64,000 bases of DNA from Methylobacterium sp. Leaf125. GTDB taxonomy: Bacteria > Pseudomonadota > Alphaproteobacteria > Rhizobiales > Beijerinckiaceae. The stretch spans positions 46,275-110,274 of the forward strand of contig NZ_LMNU01000049.1 of NCBI RefSeq assembly GCF_001423085.1, in the 5' to 3' direction. Position numbers and translations under genes: made by a program. Of the stretch, positions 41,626 to 50,323 are shown one piece after another; position 1 is the stretch's first letter, and the number at the start of each line of letters is the position of its first letter. The notes beneath the pieces are model-generated. The model saw only the letters and a list, made by a program, of their open reading frames with translations, was not told where the DNA came from and did not search any database.

Positions 41626-42798
41626 CTAGCTTCGCGGCCGGACACGCCAGAGCGATAGGGCAAGCGCAACGTTCGCCACGGCGAGCACGCTGAGCAGTGC
41701 ATAGGTCGCGTCCGCGCCCGCGTGGGTCAGGACCAAGGCTCCGACGGAGGGTGCAAGCGCTTGGGCCACCAGCCCCGGGCGGGCGAGGCGGCCGACGAGC
41801 GCGGCGTAGCGTTCGGGACCGAACAGGGCCAGGGGCACCGTACCCCGTGCAATCGAGTAGATCCCGTTGCCGGCCCCGTAGAGGACCAGCGCCAGCCCGA
41901 CCAAGGGTAGGCCGGCCGTCAGCATCGCGATCCCGAGGACCACCAGGACCATGGCGGCGGTCAGGGTCCAGAGGGGATGGTGCCGACCCTTGCCGGCCAT
42001 CTCGACGATGCGCGCACCCACCTGTGCCGGTCCGATCAGGGCACCATAGGCGACGGCCGAGGTGAGAGCCACGCCACGGGCCTGGAGCAGGGTGATGAGG
42101 TGCACCGAGACCATGGCCATCACCGTGCCGCCGAGGGTCAGCACCCCTGCCATGAGGAGGAAGGCACGACGCTCCCGGCCATCGAGCCGGACGCCGGGGA
42201 TCGCGCCTTCGGATCGCGTGACCGGATGCGCGGGGGGCCGGGGGATCGCGAGCAGGACGAGCGGCAGCGTGACCGAGAGGTGCAGCCCGGCATAGGCGAG
42301 GCAGGTCCCGCGCCAGCCGACCCGCTCGATCAGGAAGGCCGAGAGCGGCCAGCACACCGTGCTGGCGAAGCCGCCCCACAGGGTCAGGGTCGTGATGGCG
42401 GGCCTTGCCTCGGCGCCGTAGAGGCGCCCGAGCGTGGCGAAGGCGGGGTCGTACAGGCCGGTGCCCATGCCGAGGCCGACGAGGAGCCAGGCCGCGAGGT
42501 AAGCCGTGAGGTTCGGGGCAAGGGCAAGGCCCATGAGGCCCAGCGCCAGCGCGATGGCGGCGAAGGCCAGCACCGGCCGCCCGCCATGCTCCCCGATGAA
42601 GGCTCCCACCCGCGGCGAGACGAGGCCTGCGACGAGGAGGCCAAGGGACAGCCCTCCGATAACCCAGCCGAGGGGCCATCCCGTATCCTTCGACATCGGC
42701 GCGGCCAGCACCGACAGGAGGTAGAACGAGGAGCCCCAGGTCAGGATCTGGATCACGCCCAGGGCCGAGATCACGGGCCATCGGCGCGCCGGGGCCAT
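41626..42798 (-). CDS. MFS transporter in the ars operon
   Basis: 390 residues with twelve helices (WPVISALGVIQILTWGSSFY, LGWVIGGLSLGLLVAGLVSP, and so on). The conserved MFS loop 2-3 text is present in weak form (SPRVGAFIGEHGGRPVLAFA). MFS proteins next to arsC/arsB export organoarsenicals or phosphoarseno-species (ArsK/ArsJ/ArsP-like groups); I cannot tell which. It starts a few bases after arsB. Confidence 0.78.
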   Translation of the reverse strand: MAPARRWPVISALGVIQILTWGSSFYLLSVLAAPMSKDTGWPLGWVIGGLSLGLLVAGLVSPRVGAFIGEHGGRPVLAFAAIALALGLMGLALAPNLTAYLAAWLLVGLGMGTGLYDPAFATLGRLYGAEARPAITTLTLWGGFASTVCWPLSAFLIERVGWRGTCLAYAGLHLSVTLPLVLLAIPRPPAHPVTRSEGAIPGVRLDGRERRAFLLMAGVLTLGGTVMAMVSVHLITLLQARGVALTSAVAYGALIGPAQVGARIVEMAGKGRHHPLWTLTAAMVLVVLGIAMLTAGLPLVGLALVLYGAGNGIYSIARGTVPLALFGPERYAALVGRLARPGLVAQALAPSVGALVLTHAGADATYALLSVLAVANVALALSLWRVRPRS

Positions 42799-42805
42799 CG
42801 GATCG

Positions 42806-44101
42806 CTACCGGGCCCCGAGAACGGGTAGCCAGACCGCCAAGGCCGCCAGGGTGACCAAGAGGACCGGTGGCGTGATGACCAGGCCCACCCGCATGTACT
42901 GGCCCCAGGTGATACGCTGGCCCTTGGTGTCGAGGACGTGGAGCCAGAGCAGGGTCGCCAGGCTGCCGATGGGCGTGAACTTCGGGCCGAGGTCGCAACC
43001 GATGACGTTGGCGTACACCATCAGCTCGCGCATCAGGGGCGACAGGTCCGGGGCCTGCTGGATGGAGAGCGCGCCGACGAGCACGCTCGGCATGTTGTTC
43101 ATCACCGACGACAGGATCGCGGCGGCGACCCCCGTGCCGAGGGTGGCGACGAACGGACCGAAGCCCGAGAGCCGCACGAGGCCTTGCGCCAGGTAATCGG
43201 TCAGGCCGGCGTTCTTCAGGCCGTAGACTACGAGGTACATGCCGAGGCTGAACAGGACGATCTGCCAGGGGGCACCCGCGAGCACCTTGCGGATCGGGAT
43301 GACGCGGCTTCGGTTCGCCAGCGCCAGCAGGACCAGTGCGCCGGCGCAGGTGACCACCGAGACCGGCACGCCGAACGGGGCCGTCATGAAGTAGGCCACC
43401 AGCAGCAGGGCGAGGAGCGGGAAGGCCGCCTTGAAGACAAGCGGATCCTTGATCGCGTGGCGCGGCGGTTCGAGCTCGGTCACCGGGTACGTGGTTGGCA
43501 GGTCGCTCCGGTAGAACAACCACAGCACCACCAGGGTCGCGGCCAGCGAGACGAGGTTCACCGGGACCATCACGGCGGCGTAGCGGCTGAAGGTGATGTC
43601 GAAGAAGTTCGCCGAGACGATGTTGACGAGGTTGGAGATCACCAGCGGCAGGCTGGTCGAATCCGCCACGAACCCGCAGGCGACGATGAAGGCCAGGGCC
43701 GCCGCCGGCTTGAAGTCGAGGCGCAGCAGGATGGCGAGCACGATGGGGGTGAGCAGCAGGGCCGCCCCGTCGTTGGCGAACACCGCCGCGATGGCGGCAC
43801 CGAGGAGGATCACCAGCGGGAACAGCAGGTGCCCCCGGCCGCCGCCCCACCGGGCGATGTGGAGCGCCGCCCAGTGGAAGAAGCCGGCCTCGTCGAGCAG
43901 GAGCGAGATGATGATGAGGGCCACGAAGGTGAAGGTGGCGTCCCAGACGATGTGCCAGACCACCGGGATGTCCCCGGGATGGATGACCCCGGTGCCCAGT
44001 GCCACGGCGGCCCCGATCAGGGCGCTCCACCCGATGCCGAAATCCCGCGGCTGCCAGATGACGAAGACGAGGGTGACCACGAAGATGGCGAGCGCGAGCA
44101 T
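42806..44101 (-). CDS. arsB: ArsB arsenite efflux permease
   Basis: 431 residues with about twelve helices. Typical ArsB phrases: WSALIGAAVALGTGVIHPGD, VFANDGAALLLTPIVLAILL, VMVPVNLVSLAATLVVLWLF, SVMNNMPSVLVGALSIQQ and VIGCDLGPKFTPIGSLATLL. It exports As(III), alone or with an ArsA ATPase (none here). It is the third gene of arsR-arsC-arsB-MFS. Confidence 0.94.
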   Translation of the reverse strand: MLALAIFVVTLVFVIWQPRDFGIGWSALIGAAVALGTGVIHPGDIPVVWHIVWDATFTFVALIIISLLLDEAGFFHWAALHIARWGGGRGHLLFPLVILLGAAIAAVFANDGAALLLTPIVLAILLRLDFKPAAALAFIVACGFVADSTSLPLVISNLVNIVSANFFDITFSRYAAVMVPVNLVSLAATLVVLWLFYRSDLPTTYPVTELEPPRHAIKDPLVFKAAFPLLALLLVAYFMTAPFGVPVSVVTCAGALVLLALANRSRVIPIRKVLAGAPWQIVLFSLGMYLVVYGLKNAGLTDYLAQGLVRLSGFGPFVATLGTGVAAAILSSVMNNMPSVLVGALSIQQAPDLSPLMRELMVYANVIGCDLGPKFTPIGSLATLLWLHVLDTKGQRITWGQYMRVGLVITPPVLLVTLAALAVWLPVLGAR

Positions 44102-44137
44102 CGGGACTGTTTCTTGTTCTTGGGGGTGTGGGTGGGG

Positions 44138-44563
44138 TCAGGCGGTAGCGACGCGGCGCCCGTGCTCGTCGACGACGCGCTCGCCATCCTCCTTGACGAA
44201 CTCGCCCTGTTGGGCGGGAAGGAGGTCGAGGACCGCCTCGGAGGGCCTGCATAGGGCAACACCCAGTGGGGTGACGACCAAGGGGCGGTTCAGCAGGATC
44301 GGATGCTCGCCGATGGCATCCAGAAGCTGATCGTCCGTCAGGCTCGGGTCCGAGAGGCCGAGCTCGCCGAAGGGCGTTCCCTTCTCACGGAGCAGATCAC
44401 GGACCTTCACGCCCGCCCGCTCGGCAAGCTGGCGCACCAGGGTCCGGTTTGGGGGCGTCTTCAGGTACTCGACCACGTGCGGCTCGATGCCGGCGTTGCG
44501 GATGAGGGCTAGGGTATTGCGGGACGTGCCGCAATCCGGGTTGTGGTAGATCACGACGTCCAT
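44138..44563 (-). CDS. arsC: ArsC arsenate reductase (glutaredoxin-coupled)
   Basis: 141 residues from an ATG at 44563. The catalytic Cys lies in VIYHNPDCGTSRNTLALIRN near residue 11. The C-terminal PILLNRPLVV and RPSEAVLDLL are conserved in this class. It reduces arsenate to arsenite with glutaredoxin. Its ATG shares a base with the stop of the ArsR gene (TGATG). Confidence 0.92.
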   Translation of the reverse strand: MDVVIYHNPDCGTSRNTLALIRNAGIEPHVVEYLKTPPNRTLVRQLAERAGVKVRDLLREKGTPFGELGLSDPSLTDDQLLDAIGEHPILLNRPLVVTPLGVALCRPSEAVLDLLPAQQGEFVKEDGERVVDEHGRRVATA

Positions 44564-44910
44564 CAGGTGGTCTCCGTGCAACAGGCGGCAAGGGCAGCGA
44601 CAGCCGGGGCGCAGACCTCAGGGCGTCCCTGGCAGCAGTCGCGCATCAGGAACTGGATGAGCTCGGACAGGTCCGGGTAGGCGGCGCTGTAGATGATCGA
44701 GCGCCCCTCGCGCCGGGACGTGACCAGCCCGGAATGCGAGAGCTCCTTCAGGTGGAACGACAGGTTAGTGCCCGACACGCCGACCGCCTCGGCGAGCGTC
44801 CCGGCCGCCGTGCCGTCAGGGCCGGCGGTGACGAGCTGGCGCACGATACGCAGGCGATGCTCCTGGCCGAGGGCCGCGAAGGCCGCCACGGCTTGCCGTT
44901 CGTCCATCAT
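44563..44910 (-). CDS. arsR: ArsR-family repressor (second copy)
   Basis: 115 residues. HTH phrases RLRIVRQLVTAGPDGTAAGT, LSFHLKELSHSGLVTSRREG and SIIYSAAYPDLSELIQFLMR match the first copy closely, so the two are paralogues. The C-terminal Cys groups are DCCQGRPEVC and AACC. It controls arsC-arsB-MFS and, from the shared region, probably arsH. Confidence 0.92.
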   Translation of the reverse strand: MMDERQAVAAFAALGQEHRLRIVRQLVTAGPDGTAAGTLAEAVGVSGTNLSFHLKELSHSGLVTSRREGRSIIYSAAYPDLSELIQFLMRDCCQGRPEVCAPAVAALAACCTETT

Positions 44911-44922
44911 GATGTCAATATC

Positions 44923-44936
44923 TCAACCATCGTTGA
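44923..44936. promoter_or_regulatory. ArsR operator between arsR and arsH
   Basis: TCAAC-CATC-GTTGA, a perfect dyad flanked by A/T (ATATC before, AACG after), between the divergent arsR-arsC-arsB and arsH genes. Confidence 0.75.
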
Positions 44937-44957
44937 AACGTAGAGGAATGAAACGTC

Positions 44958-45710
44958 TTGGACAAGCCCCTGCAGCCCTTCGCCGATGGAATGCCGAACC
45001 TAAGCGAGGGGCATTTCGTGGTCCCGACGACCGACGCCCTGCACGTGAAGACACCGTTCACCCACGCCCCGCGCTTCCTGATCCTGTACGGATCGCTCCG
45101 TGAGCGCTCGTTCAGCCGCCTCCTCGCCTACGAGGCCGCGCGCCTGTTGGAGGCGATGGGCGGCGAGGTGCGGATCTACGACGCGCACGGCCTGCCGCTG
45201 CCCGACGACGCCACTGCCGATCACCCGAAGGTCCGGGAACTCCGAAACCTCTCGATCTGGTCGGAGGGCCACGTCTGGGTCAGCCCCGAGCGACACGGCG
45301 CCATGACCGGGGTCATCAAGAGCCAGATCGACTGGCTGCCGCTCTCGGAGGGTTCGGTGCGCCCGACGCAGGGGCGGACGCTCGCCGTGATGCAGGTCTC
45401 CGGCGGCTCGCAGTCGTTCAACGCGGTCAACAGCCTCCGCGTGCTCGGTCGCTGGATGCGGATGATCACCATCCCGAACCAGTCCTCGGTCCCGATGGCG
45501 TACAAGGAGTTCGACGAGGCCGGCCGGATGAAGCCGGGTCCGCTCTACGACCGGGTGGTCGATGTCTGCGAGGAGCTGATGAAGTTCACGCTCCTCACCC
45601 GCGAGCGATCCGACTACCTCGTCGACCGGTATTCGGAACGCAAGGAGCGCGAGCCCGAAAGGCTCAAGGCCGTCGCCGTCGACATCGGGTTCGTGAAGCG
45701 ACCCTCCTGA
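44958..45710 (+). CDS. arsH: ArsH NADPH-dependent FMN reductase
   Basis: 250 residues, a TTG start at 44958 after GAGGA; an ATG at 44991 is the alternative. The flavin-binding motif LILYGSLRERSFSRLLAYEA starts near residue 40. Other conserved parts are PERHGAMTGVIKSQIDWLPL and SQSFNAVNSLRVLGRWMRM. ArsH oxidizes trivalent methyl- or aryl-arsenicals. It is divergent from the second arsR. Confidence 0.93.
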   Translation: MDKPLQPFADGMPNLSEGHFVVPTTDALHVKTPFTHAPRFLILYGSLRERSFSRLLAYEAARLLEAMGGEVRIYDAHGLPLPDDATADHPKVRELRNLSIWSEGHVWVSPERHGAMTGVIKSQIDWLPLSEGSVRPTQGRTLAVMQVSGGSQSFNAVNSLRVLGRWMRMITIPNQSSVPMAYKEFDEAGRMKPGPLYDRVVDVCEELMKFTLLTRERSDYLVDRYSERKEREPERLKAVAVDIGFVKRPS

Positions 45711-45769
45711 TCTGCACGTCCACGCCGACCTCTTCTACGCCATCGCCTCGCCCGGTAGGATAGCGATCC

Positions 45770-45946
45770 CTATTTCAAGGGCTCCACGACCGTAAGCACA
45801 AGAGTCTGAGCGCTGGGGCATGTCGGCCGCCACGATGGCGACCACGGGGGCCGTCTCGTCGGGGCGCCGACGATCGCGACGTGGACGGATCCTTCGCCAA
45901 CGTCGACGGCGGTCAGCTTCACTAGGCTCAGCTGGAGCTTCCGCAT
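45770..45946 (-). pseudogene. Frameshifted small phage-type gene
   Basis: Starts MRKLQLSLVKLTAVDVGEGS and VHVAIVGAP in one frame. Acceptable protein text (DETAPVVAIVAADMP) continues in a second frame, and the end AQTLVLTVVEPLK is back in the first. Two compensating indels explain this. It overlaps the start of the relic downstream. Unknown phage-like function. Confidence 0.5.
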
Positions 45947-46090
45947 GCCGCCTCGGTCAGCGAGGGGGACCGGACGGAGTGGAGCGTCCCCGAGACGTAG
46001 ACGAGGTCGCCGACGTCCGTGCCCGGCGCGTCGGCCTCGGCGATGGAGGCGATCGGCTCCGCAGTCAGGAGCAGAAATTTCGCTAGGCAT
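45928..46090 (-). pseudogene. Frameshifted phage tail-like relic
   Basis: MPSEI at 46090 is followed, after a shift of one base, by FLLLTAEPIASIAEADAPGT and DVGDLVYVSGTLHSVRSPSL, ending at a TGA near 45930. The join of two frames is inferred from protein-like composition. It lies between two other small relics, consistent with a decayed tail module. Confidence 0.45.
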
Positions 46091-46231
46091 CACGTCCTCC
46101 TTGGCCTTGCGCCGAACGAACCCCGCCCAGGTCCGGACGGTCCCGTGCGTCGCTGTCTCCAGCACCGCCACTTCGGAGAGGGTCGACGCGGTCAGGGGGC
46201 GAGCGAGGATGGCCAGGAGTGGGATGGTCAC
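46088..46231 (-). pseudogene. Short phage-like gene relic
   Basis: A GTG at 46231 overlaps the stop of the gene upstream. The frame reads VTIPLLAILARPLTASTLSE then VAVLETATHGTVRTWAGFVR, a compact protein of about 50 residues. The original end is unclear because the frame now runs into the next relics. Confidence 0.4.
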
Positions 46232-46710
46232 GACGCCGCCTTCAAGACGATCGCGTCGACGTCGGCGAAGGCGCCGTCGACCTCCGCGGTGGTGATGGCG
46301 CCGGCGCCGATGCCGGCAGCGACCTGGTTGTAGACCGCCAGACAGACGCCAATATGCCTCCGGATCTGCAGGCTCAGCACCTTCAAGCGGTCGTTCGTGA
46401 GGGGCCGATCTACCCCGTCGGCGAACGTCCACGGGTCGCTGTCCTTCCGGGCGTCGAGCAGCGTCGCGGTGACCTCGCTTAGCGTGCGCGTCAGGGCCCG
46501 CTCGTTGACGGCGACCGCCCAGCCGTCCCACGTTGTGCCGCCCGCCTCGGCCGCTAGGTGCGCCTCGTATGCGTAGGCCAGGACAGCGGCCGCGTCGGGC
46601 GGAGCCGGAGCGTTCGGATCGAGCCAGGAGCCATCGGCCTGTTGGGCCTACCTGAGCCACAGCCAGGCGCCGACCGCGTCGCAGATGACGTCGAGGGAGA
46701 GACTAACCAT
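46228..46710 (-). pseudogene. Phage-type gene interrupted by an in-frame TAG
   Basis: 161 codons from an ATG at 46710 to a TGA at 46228. Codon 21 is TAG (46648-46650); good protein sequence continues on both sides (before, SLDVICDAVGAWLWLR; after, AQQADGSWLDPNAPAPPDAA). Later parts include RTLSEVTATLLDARKDSDPW and LAVYNQVAAGIGAGAITTAE. This looks like a tail or baseplate-associated protein of a phage. Nonsense mutation is the simple explanation. Confidence 0.6.
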
Positions 46711-46841
46711 GTAAGATAGCGTGGACCGGGGGCGTTAAGGGGGTGAACGTCACGTGGGGCCCTGAAACATAACACCCCCCGACCCCGGGGGCCGGAGGGT
46801 GCGCTCAGGATGTGGTGCATCGCGAGGACGACGGATACGTC

Positions 46842-46954
46842 GACAGTCTAGAATATACCCCACCGAACAGCATCGGACAAGCAAAAGAGGGCGAATAACG
46901 ACGGTCTAGCAAGGGGTAAGCGGCGGTTCTAGACTTGGAACGACGGCGGTCCAG
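46842..46954. repeat. Iteron-like short repeats
   Basis: Four related words, ACAGTCTAG (46843), ACGGTCTAG (46901), GCGGTTCTAG (46923) and GCGGTCCAG (46946). The last three are spaced about 22-24 bp and followed by short G-rich tracts. The region 46711-47180 otherwise holds no gene. It could be an operator array or a replication origin for the phage-like element. Confidence 0.35.
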
Positions 46955-47180
46955 TAGGGGGTAGAGCCATTCCTACGACCCCCCCCGAGCGTCGACGGCC
47001 AGCCACATCCAGGGAGGGCGGCGCAGAGCGTCACGGTAGTGAGCTACACCGGGGAACGGGGCAGGCGGCAGCGACGGGGAAGGTAGCAGGGGGACGACGG
47101 CGGGATGACGACCTGCGGGGAACCAGGAGGCCCGGGCCCAAGGGTACAACGGGGGCCCAGGGGCCCATATGTGGAACCAA

Positions 47181-48419
47181 TTACCCGATTATCGTTGAGG
47201 GAGAACGGGTTACAGCGCCGAGAACGCCCGTCAGGATTTCGTCCATCTTGGCCTCCATCCACGGGCCCTTGGAGGCCGGTACGATGAAGCTATCGTGGAC
47301 GGGCAGGCAGGGGATGGACGCCTTCTCGCAGGCCTTGAGGACATCCACCGCCATGGCGCTGTCTACGGCCATGCAGCGGATCCCACGGTCTGCAGCGATG
47401 TCTGCGGCGATGGGGGTGTTCCGCGCCACGACGGCCTTGAGCAGGCCGCGGGTGTAGTCCCAGCCGTGCTCCCAGTCGTCCTTGTCCATAATGGCCGCCG
47501 CTGCCGCGTTCATGGTCTTCGCGTTCAAGGCGACGTTGAGGGCGAGCTTGCCCTCGTCACGGGGGAATGTCCCCGTGACGTAGGGATCGTGGCGCAAGAC
47601 GTGACCACGGGCTGCGTAGAGGATCCGCGGATGGAGGGTGGCGAAGTCCGGCTCGAAGGCCGCCTCGCCGTTGATGAGGAGCTCCCGGCGGCGTCCCTTG
47701 GGGAGGTTCTGCCACCATCCGTAGAGCCGGCCATGGCGGTCCCAACGGCCACGGCCGAACACGCGGTAAACCTCGGGGCTCGGGGTCGGGACGACGCTGG
47801 CCCACGTCCCCTTCTCCTTGCGGTCGTTGCGGGCTCGGACAACGCGCGTGGCGTGCTCCCACCCGTTGCCCGTCGGCATCGTGACCGAGACCTTGCCGAG
47901 GTAGGCATTGATGCGGTCGAGCTCGGCCTCCAGGCGTCGCGTCTGACGTGTCGGGTCGTAGCCGATGACGTCGCCGGCCTCGTCCTTGAGGATGAGGCGG
48001 CAGCGACGCGTCTCGTACTCGAAGGGCGCGTCGCGGAAGGCGTGGACGAGGTCGGGGGTCGCACGCAGGCGGCTCTGCATCCCGGTGGAGAGGTGGTCGC
48101 CAGGGCGGGCCCGGACCTCCTCGATCAGCCCGAGCTCGACGAGTTCAGCCACGGCGGCGAGCACGCGGTCGTAGGTGTAGGGCAGGCCCATGTACCGCGA
48201 TTGACCGGCGTAGAACGCCTTGCGGCGCGAGTAGCTGACCCAGCGATCCTCGCCGGGCGCCATGTCGGCCGCGATGCACGCGGCCGCGAGGACGCTGCGC
48301 CTGGCGACGTCCTGCCTGCGATCGGGGATGTCGGGGATGCCGGCGGCCGAGAGGATGTTCTCCGGGATGCGCCAGTGGAAATCGAGGGCGCGGTCGCGCG
48401 CCTGTGCCGTGTTGAGCAT
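47181..48419 (-). CDS. Polymerase-like phage protein
   Basis: 412 residues. The N-terminal part (about 1-130) has helix-rich text (SYSRRKAFYAGQSRYMGLPY, then VLAAVAELVELGLIEEVRAR) like a winged-helix domain. The C-terminal part carries a palm-like order of motifs: an acidic motif FEPDFATLHPRILYA (Asp258), a Lys/Asn motif GKLALNVALNAKT (291-302) and VHDSFIV (374-380), which resembles motif C of family A polymerases and related phage proteins. I infer a small replication-type polymerase or primase-polymerase. It is isolated on the minus strand in the phage-like block. Confidence 0.62.
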   Translation of the reverse strand: MLNTAQARDRALDFHWRIPENILSAAGIPDIPDRRQDVARRSVLAAACIAADMAPGEDRWVSYSRRKAFYAGQSRYMGLPYTYDRVLAAVAELVELGLIEEVRARPGDHLSTGMQSRLRATPDLVHAFRDAPFEYETRRCRLILKDEAGDVIGYDPTRQTRRLEAELDRINAYLGKVSVTMPTGNGWEHATRVVRARNDRKEKGTWASVVPTPSPEVYRVFGRGRWDRHGRLYGWWQNLPKGRRRELLINGEAAFEPDFATLHPRILYAARGHVLRHDPYVTGTFPRDEGKLALNVALNAKTMNAAAAAIMDKDDWEHGWDYTRGLLKAVVARNTPIAADIAADRGIRCMAVDSAMAVDVLKACEKASIPCLPVHDSFIVPASKGPWMEAKMDEILTGVLGAVTRSPSTIIG

Positions 48420-48875
48420 GTCGTATCCATCGACACGTCAGGCACCACACCGCCGTGTCGGGACCGATGATCCGCTCGACATTAGCCTTAGTCTATGGGT
48501 ATGTGCTTTGGAGATCCGCTGATATACTTCGCGAGACCAGTAGTTCAACCGCCCCGACGGGGTGCATGATCTCACGGGGGTAAAGCATCGATTTCAGCCT
48601 CGCCCACGGCCTAACTTCGAGGCACCGGAGGATTCAGCCAACGAGCCCCGTGGACGGCTCCACGGGGCTCTAATGCGGTCGAAAATTTATTTGTGCTCGC
48701 ATGCGGCCGTCGCCTGATGCCGTGAGGACATATCGAATCCGCGAACAGCTTGGTGAGCTGGTGGCTCGAACTCCTAACCCGATCGGGGTCTACCCGACGA
48801 CCTCGCGGCGGCCCTGGAGCGGGCCCTGTCGGCCGTGAAGCACATCGACGCCGGTAGGATCGGAGCCGAGGCGTG
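48420..48875. other. Gene-poor interval with a strong hairpin
   Basis: About 455 bp upstream of the polymerase-like gene, containing its promoter region and a 12-bp perfect inverted repeat at 48643-48670. Near 48800-48875 a short frame without a start (DLAAALERALSAVKHIDAGR) ends in a TGA overlapping the ATG at 48876 and may be a gene relic. Confidence 0.4.
48643..48670. terminator. Perfect 12-bp hairpin
   Basis: GAGCCCCGTGGA-CGGC-TCCACGGGGCTC. There is no clear T run on either side, so it may be a bidirectional terminator or another structured site. Confidence 0.5.
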
Positions 48876-49274
48876 ATGCCCAGTGACCAGGCGTTCCTAC
48901 TCACCTTCGCAGGCCTGCTGCGAGTCGGCATCCTCGCCGACCCTGTCCCGACCTACCGGGCATGCCGATCGGCTTGCGCCGCCCTTGGGGACGCATTCGT
49001 GCCCGTTGACTACACCTGACCGATTCGCGCGGTCCGCTTAGTCCACGAGGAGGATTGGGAGAGTCGGCTGAGGGTCACCCCAACCGCGGCCGCCGTGCGG
49101 GCAACGCTGGCGAGCGAGGGCGTGGAGAGCGTCCTGGCACGGTGGGGCGGGCGCTACCGAGGCAAACTCATCGCGGCAGCGAACCGCGCCGCGCGCAGGT
49201 CACCGCCCGCCAGACATCCCCTTACGTGGCCGGGATCGGGGGCACGTCCGGAGGCGTCGCCTGCGTGTAGGTGA
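48876..49274 (+). pseudogene. Small ORF continuing past an in-frame TGA
   Basis: An ATG at 48876 begins MPSDQAFLLTFAGLLRVGIL and reaches TGA at 49017-49019 (47 residues). The same frame stays open to 49274 and its first part looks like protein (AVRLVHEEDWESRLRVTPTA, then GVESVLARWGGRYRGKLIAA). Either a 47-residue gene is intact and the rest is chance, or a longer gene has a nonsense codon. Confidence 0.4.
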
Positions 49275-49485
49275 CGGTCTGCACCGTGTAGTCGGGCGTG
49301 CCTGAGAAGCTGATGCCCAAGCCGGCGTAAAACCCCATCACGGAGTGGAGCGCGCTCAGGGACGACTTCCTCATCTCGACGGCGACCATGGTCCTCTGGG
49401 ACAGGCCGACGCGTCGGGAAATTTCGTCCTGCGTCAGGCCGACGAGGGTCCGCGCGGCGCGCAGCTGCATTGGGGAGGGATACAC
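49222..49485 (-). CDS. XRE-type helix-turn-helix protein
   Basis: 87 residues. HTH LRAARTLVGLTQDEISRRVG, SQRTMVAVEMRKSSLSAL, residues about 8-50. A short Thr/Pro tail follows. It resembles phage repressor-type small XRE proteins. It is divergent from the hypothetical and antirepressor genes on the plus strand, as in a phage switch region. Confidence 0.75.
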   Translation of the reverse strand: MYPSPMQLRAARTLVGLTQDEISRRVGLSQRTMVAVEMRKSSLSALHSVMGFYAGLGISFSGTPDYTVQTVTYTQATPPDVPPIPAT

Positions 49486-49690
49486 GACGAGGCACTCCGA
49501 GCCGGATTCGATGGAAGGCCATTATCACCAAAGCGCCCGAAACGTGCAATGACGGCACATCGACTCGCGTTCTCAGAAGAAGGTGATATCCTCCGATTCG
49601 TGCCGACATCGCCGGATCCACTGGCGAAAAAAAATGGCCCCGGAGGCGCGCGAACGCCGCCGAGGCCTGGTCAGCCACAGGAGCATCCCC

Positions 49691-50323
49691 GTGACCGAAC
49701 CGTGCACCCACCTTACCACCACGACCGCCCCGAACGGTAGCCTCGCCGCGTCCCTCGCCCAGGGAATTTCGCAGTACGCCGAGCGCTTCGAGGAGGCCTC
49801 GGTCCTTGAGATCGCGGCGGCCATGAGCGTCGAGGATCCCCACGCGGCGCGGTCGTTCCTCCTGGAGCGCACTGCCGAGCCGGCGTTCCCGATGCTGCGC
49901 AGGAGCGTCCTCGGTACGATCGAGCTCCGGATCGAGGCCGCCAAAGCCGCTGCGCGTGACCGCCTCCTCCTGGTGACCGGCGACGACGCGCCGGGCGGGA
50001 AGAGCGACAAGGCGCGCGAGGCGATCTTCCGCCGGGACCCGGGCGCATTTCTGCCAGGCGCCGAGGTCAGCAAAGTCCGCCCGTTCGCCCGGGCCTTCTG
50101 GCACGTCCTGATCGACGGGAAGGACGTGCCCTGCGTCTACGTCTGCCGGGCCGCCGTCGTGAGCGACCTGCACGACATGGTCGAATGCCTGGCCGAGAAC
50201 AGACAGTACGAGCGGGGCATCGTCATCGGTGCGCCCGAGACCGCGCGGGACATCGCCGGCCTACTGCCCCCGAACATCGCCTTCGTGGCCGTACCCCTCG
50301 CCACCGACGGGAGGCGCGCGTGA
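49691..50323 (+). CDS. Hypothetical protein before the antirepressor
   Basis: 210 residues from a GTG at 49691 with AGGAG upstream. There are no membrane segments. Text such as SQYAERFEEASVLEIAAAMS and SDLHDMVECLAENRQYERGI is helical. No family recognised. Its stop overlaps the start of the antirepressor gene (GTGA), so the two are coupled. Confidence 0.6.
   Translation: MTEPCTHLTTTTAPNGSLAASLAQGISQYAERFEEASVLEIAAAMSVEDPHAARSFLLERTAEPAFPMLRRSVLGTIELRIEAAKAAARDRLLLVTGDDAPGGKSDKAREAIFRRDPGAFLPGAEVSKVRPFARAFWHVLIDGKDVPCVYVCRAAVVSDLHDMVECLAENRQYERGIVIGAPETARDIAGLLPPNIAFVAVPLATDGRRA

Noticed and set aside
45770..46660. A single 296-residue gene on the minus strand
   Set aside because: The frame mixes protein-like pieces with Arg-rich junk; it is better read as several small genes joined by frameshifts.
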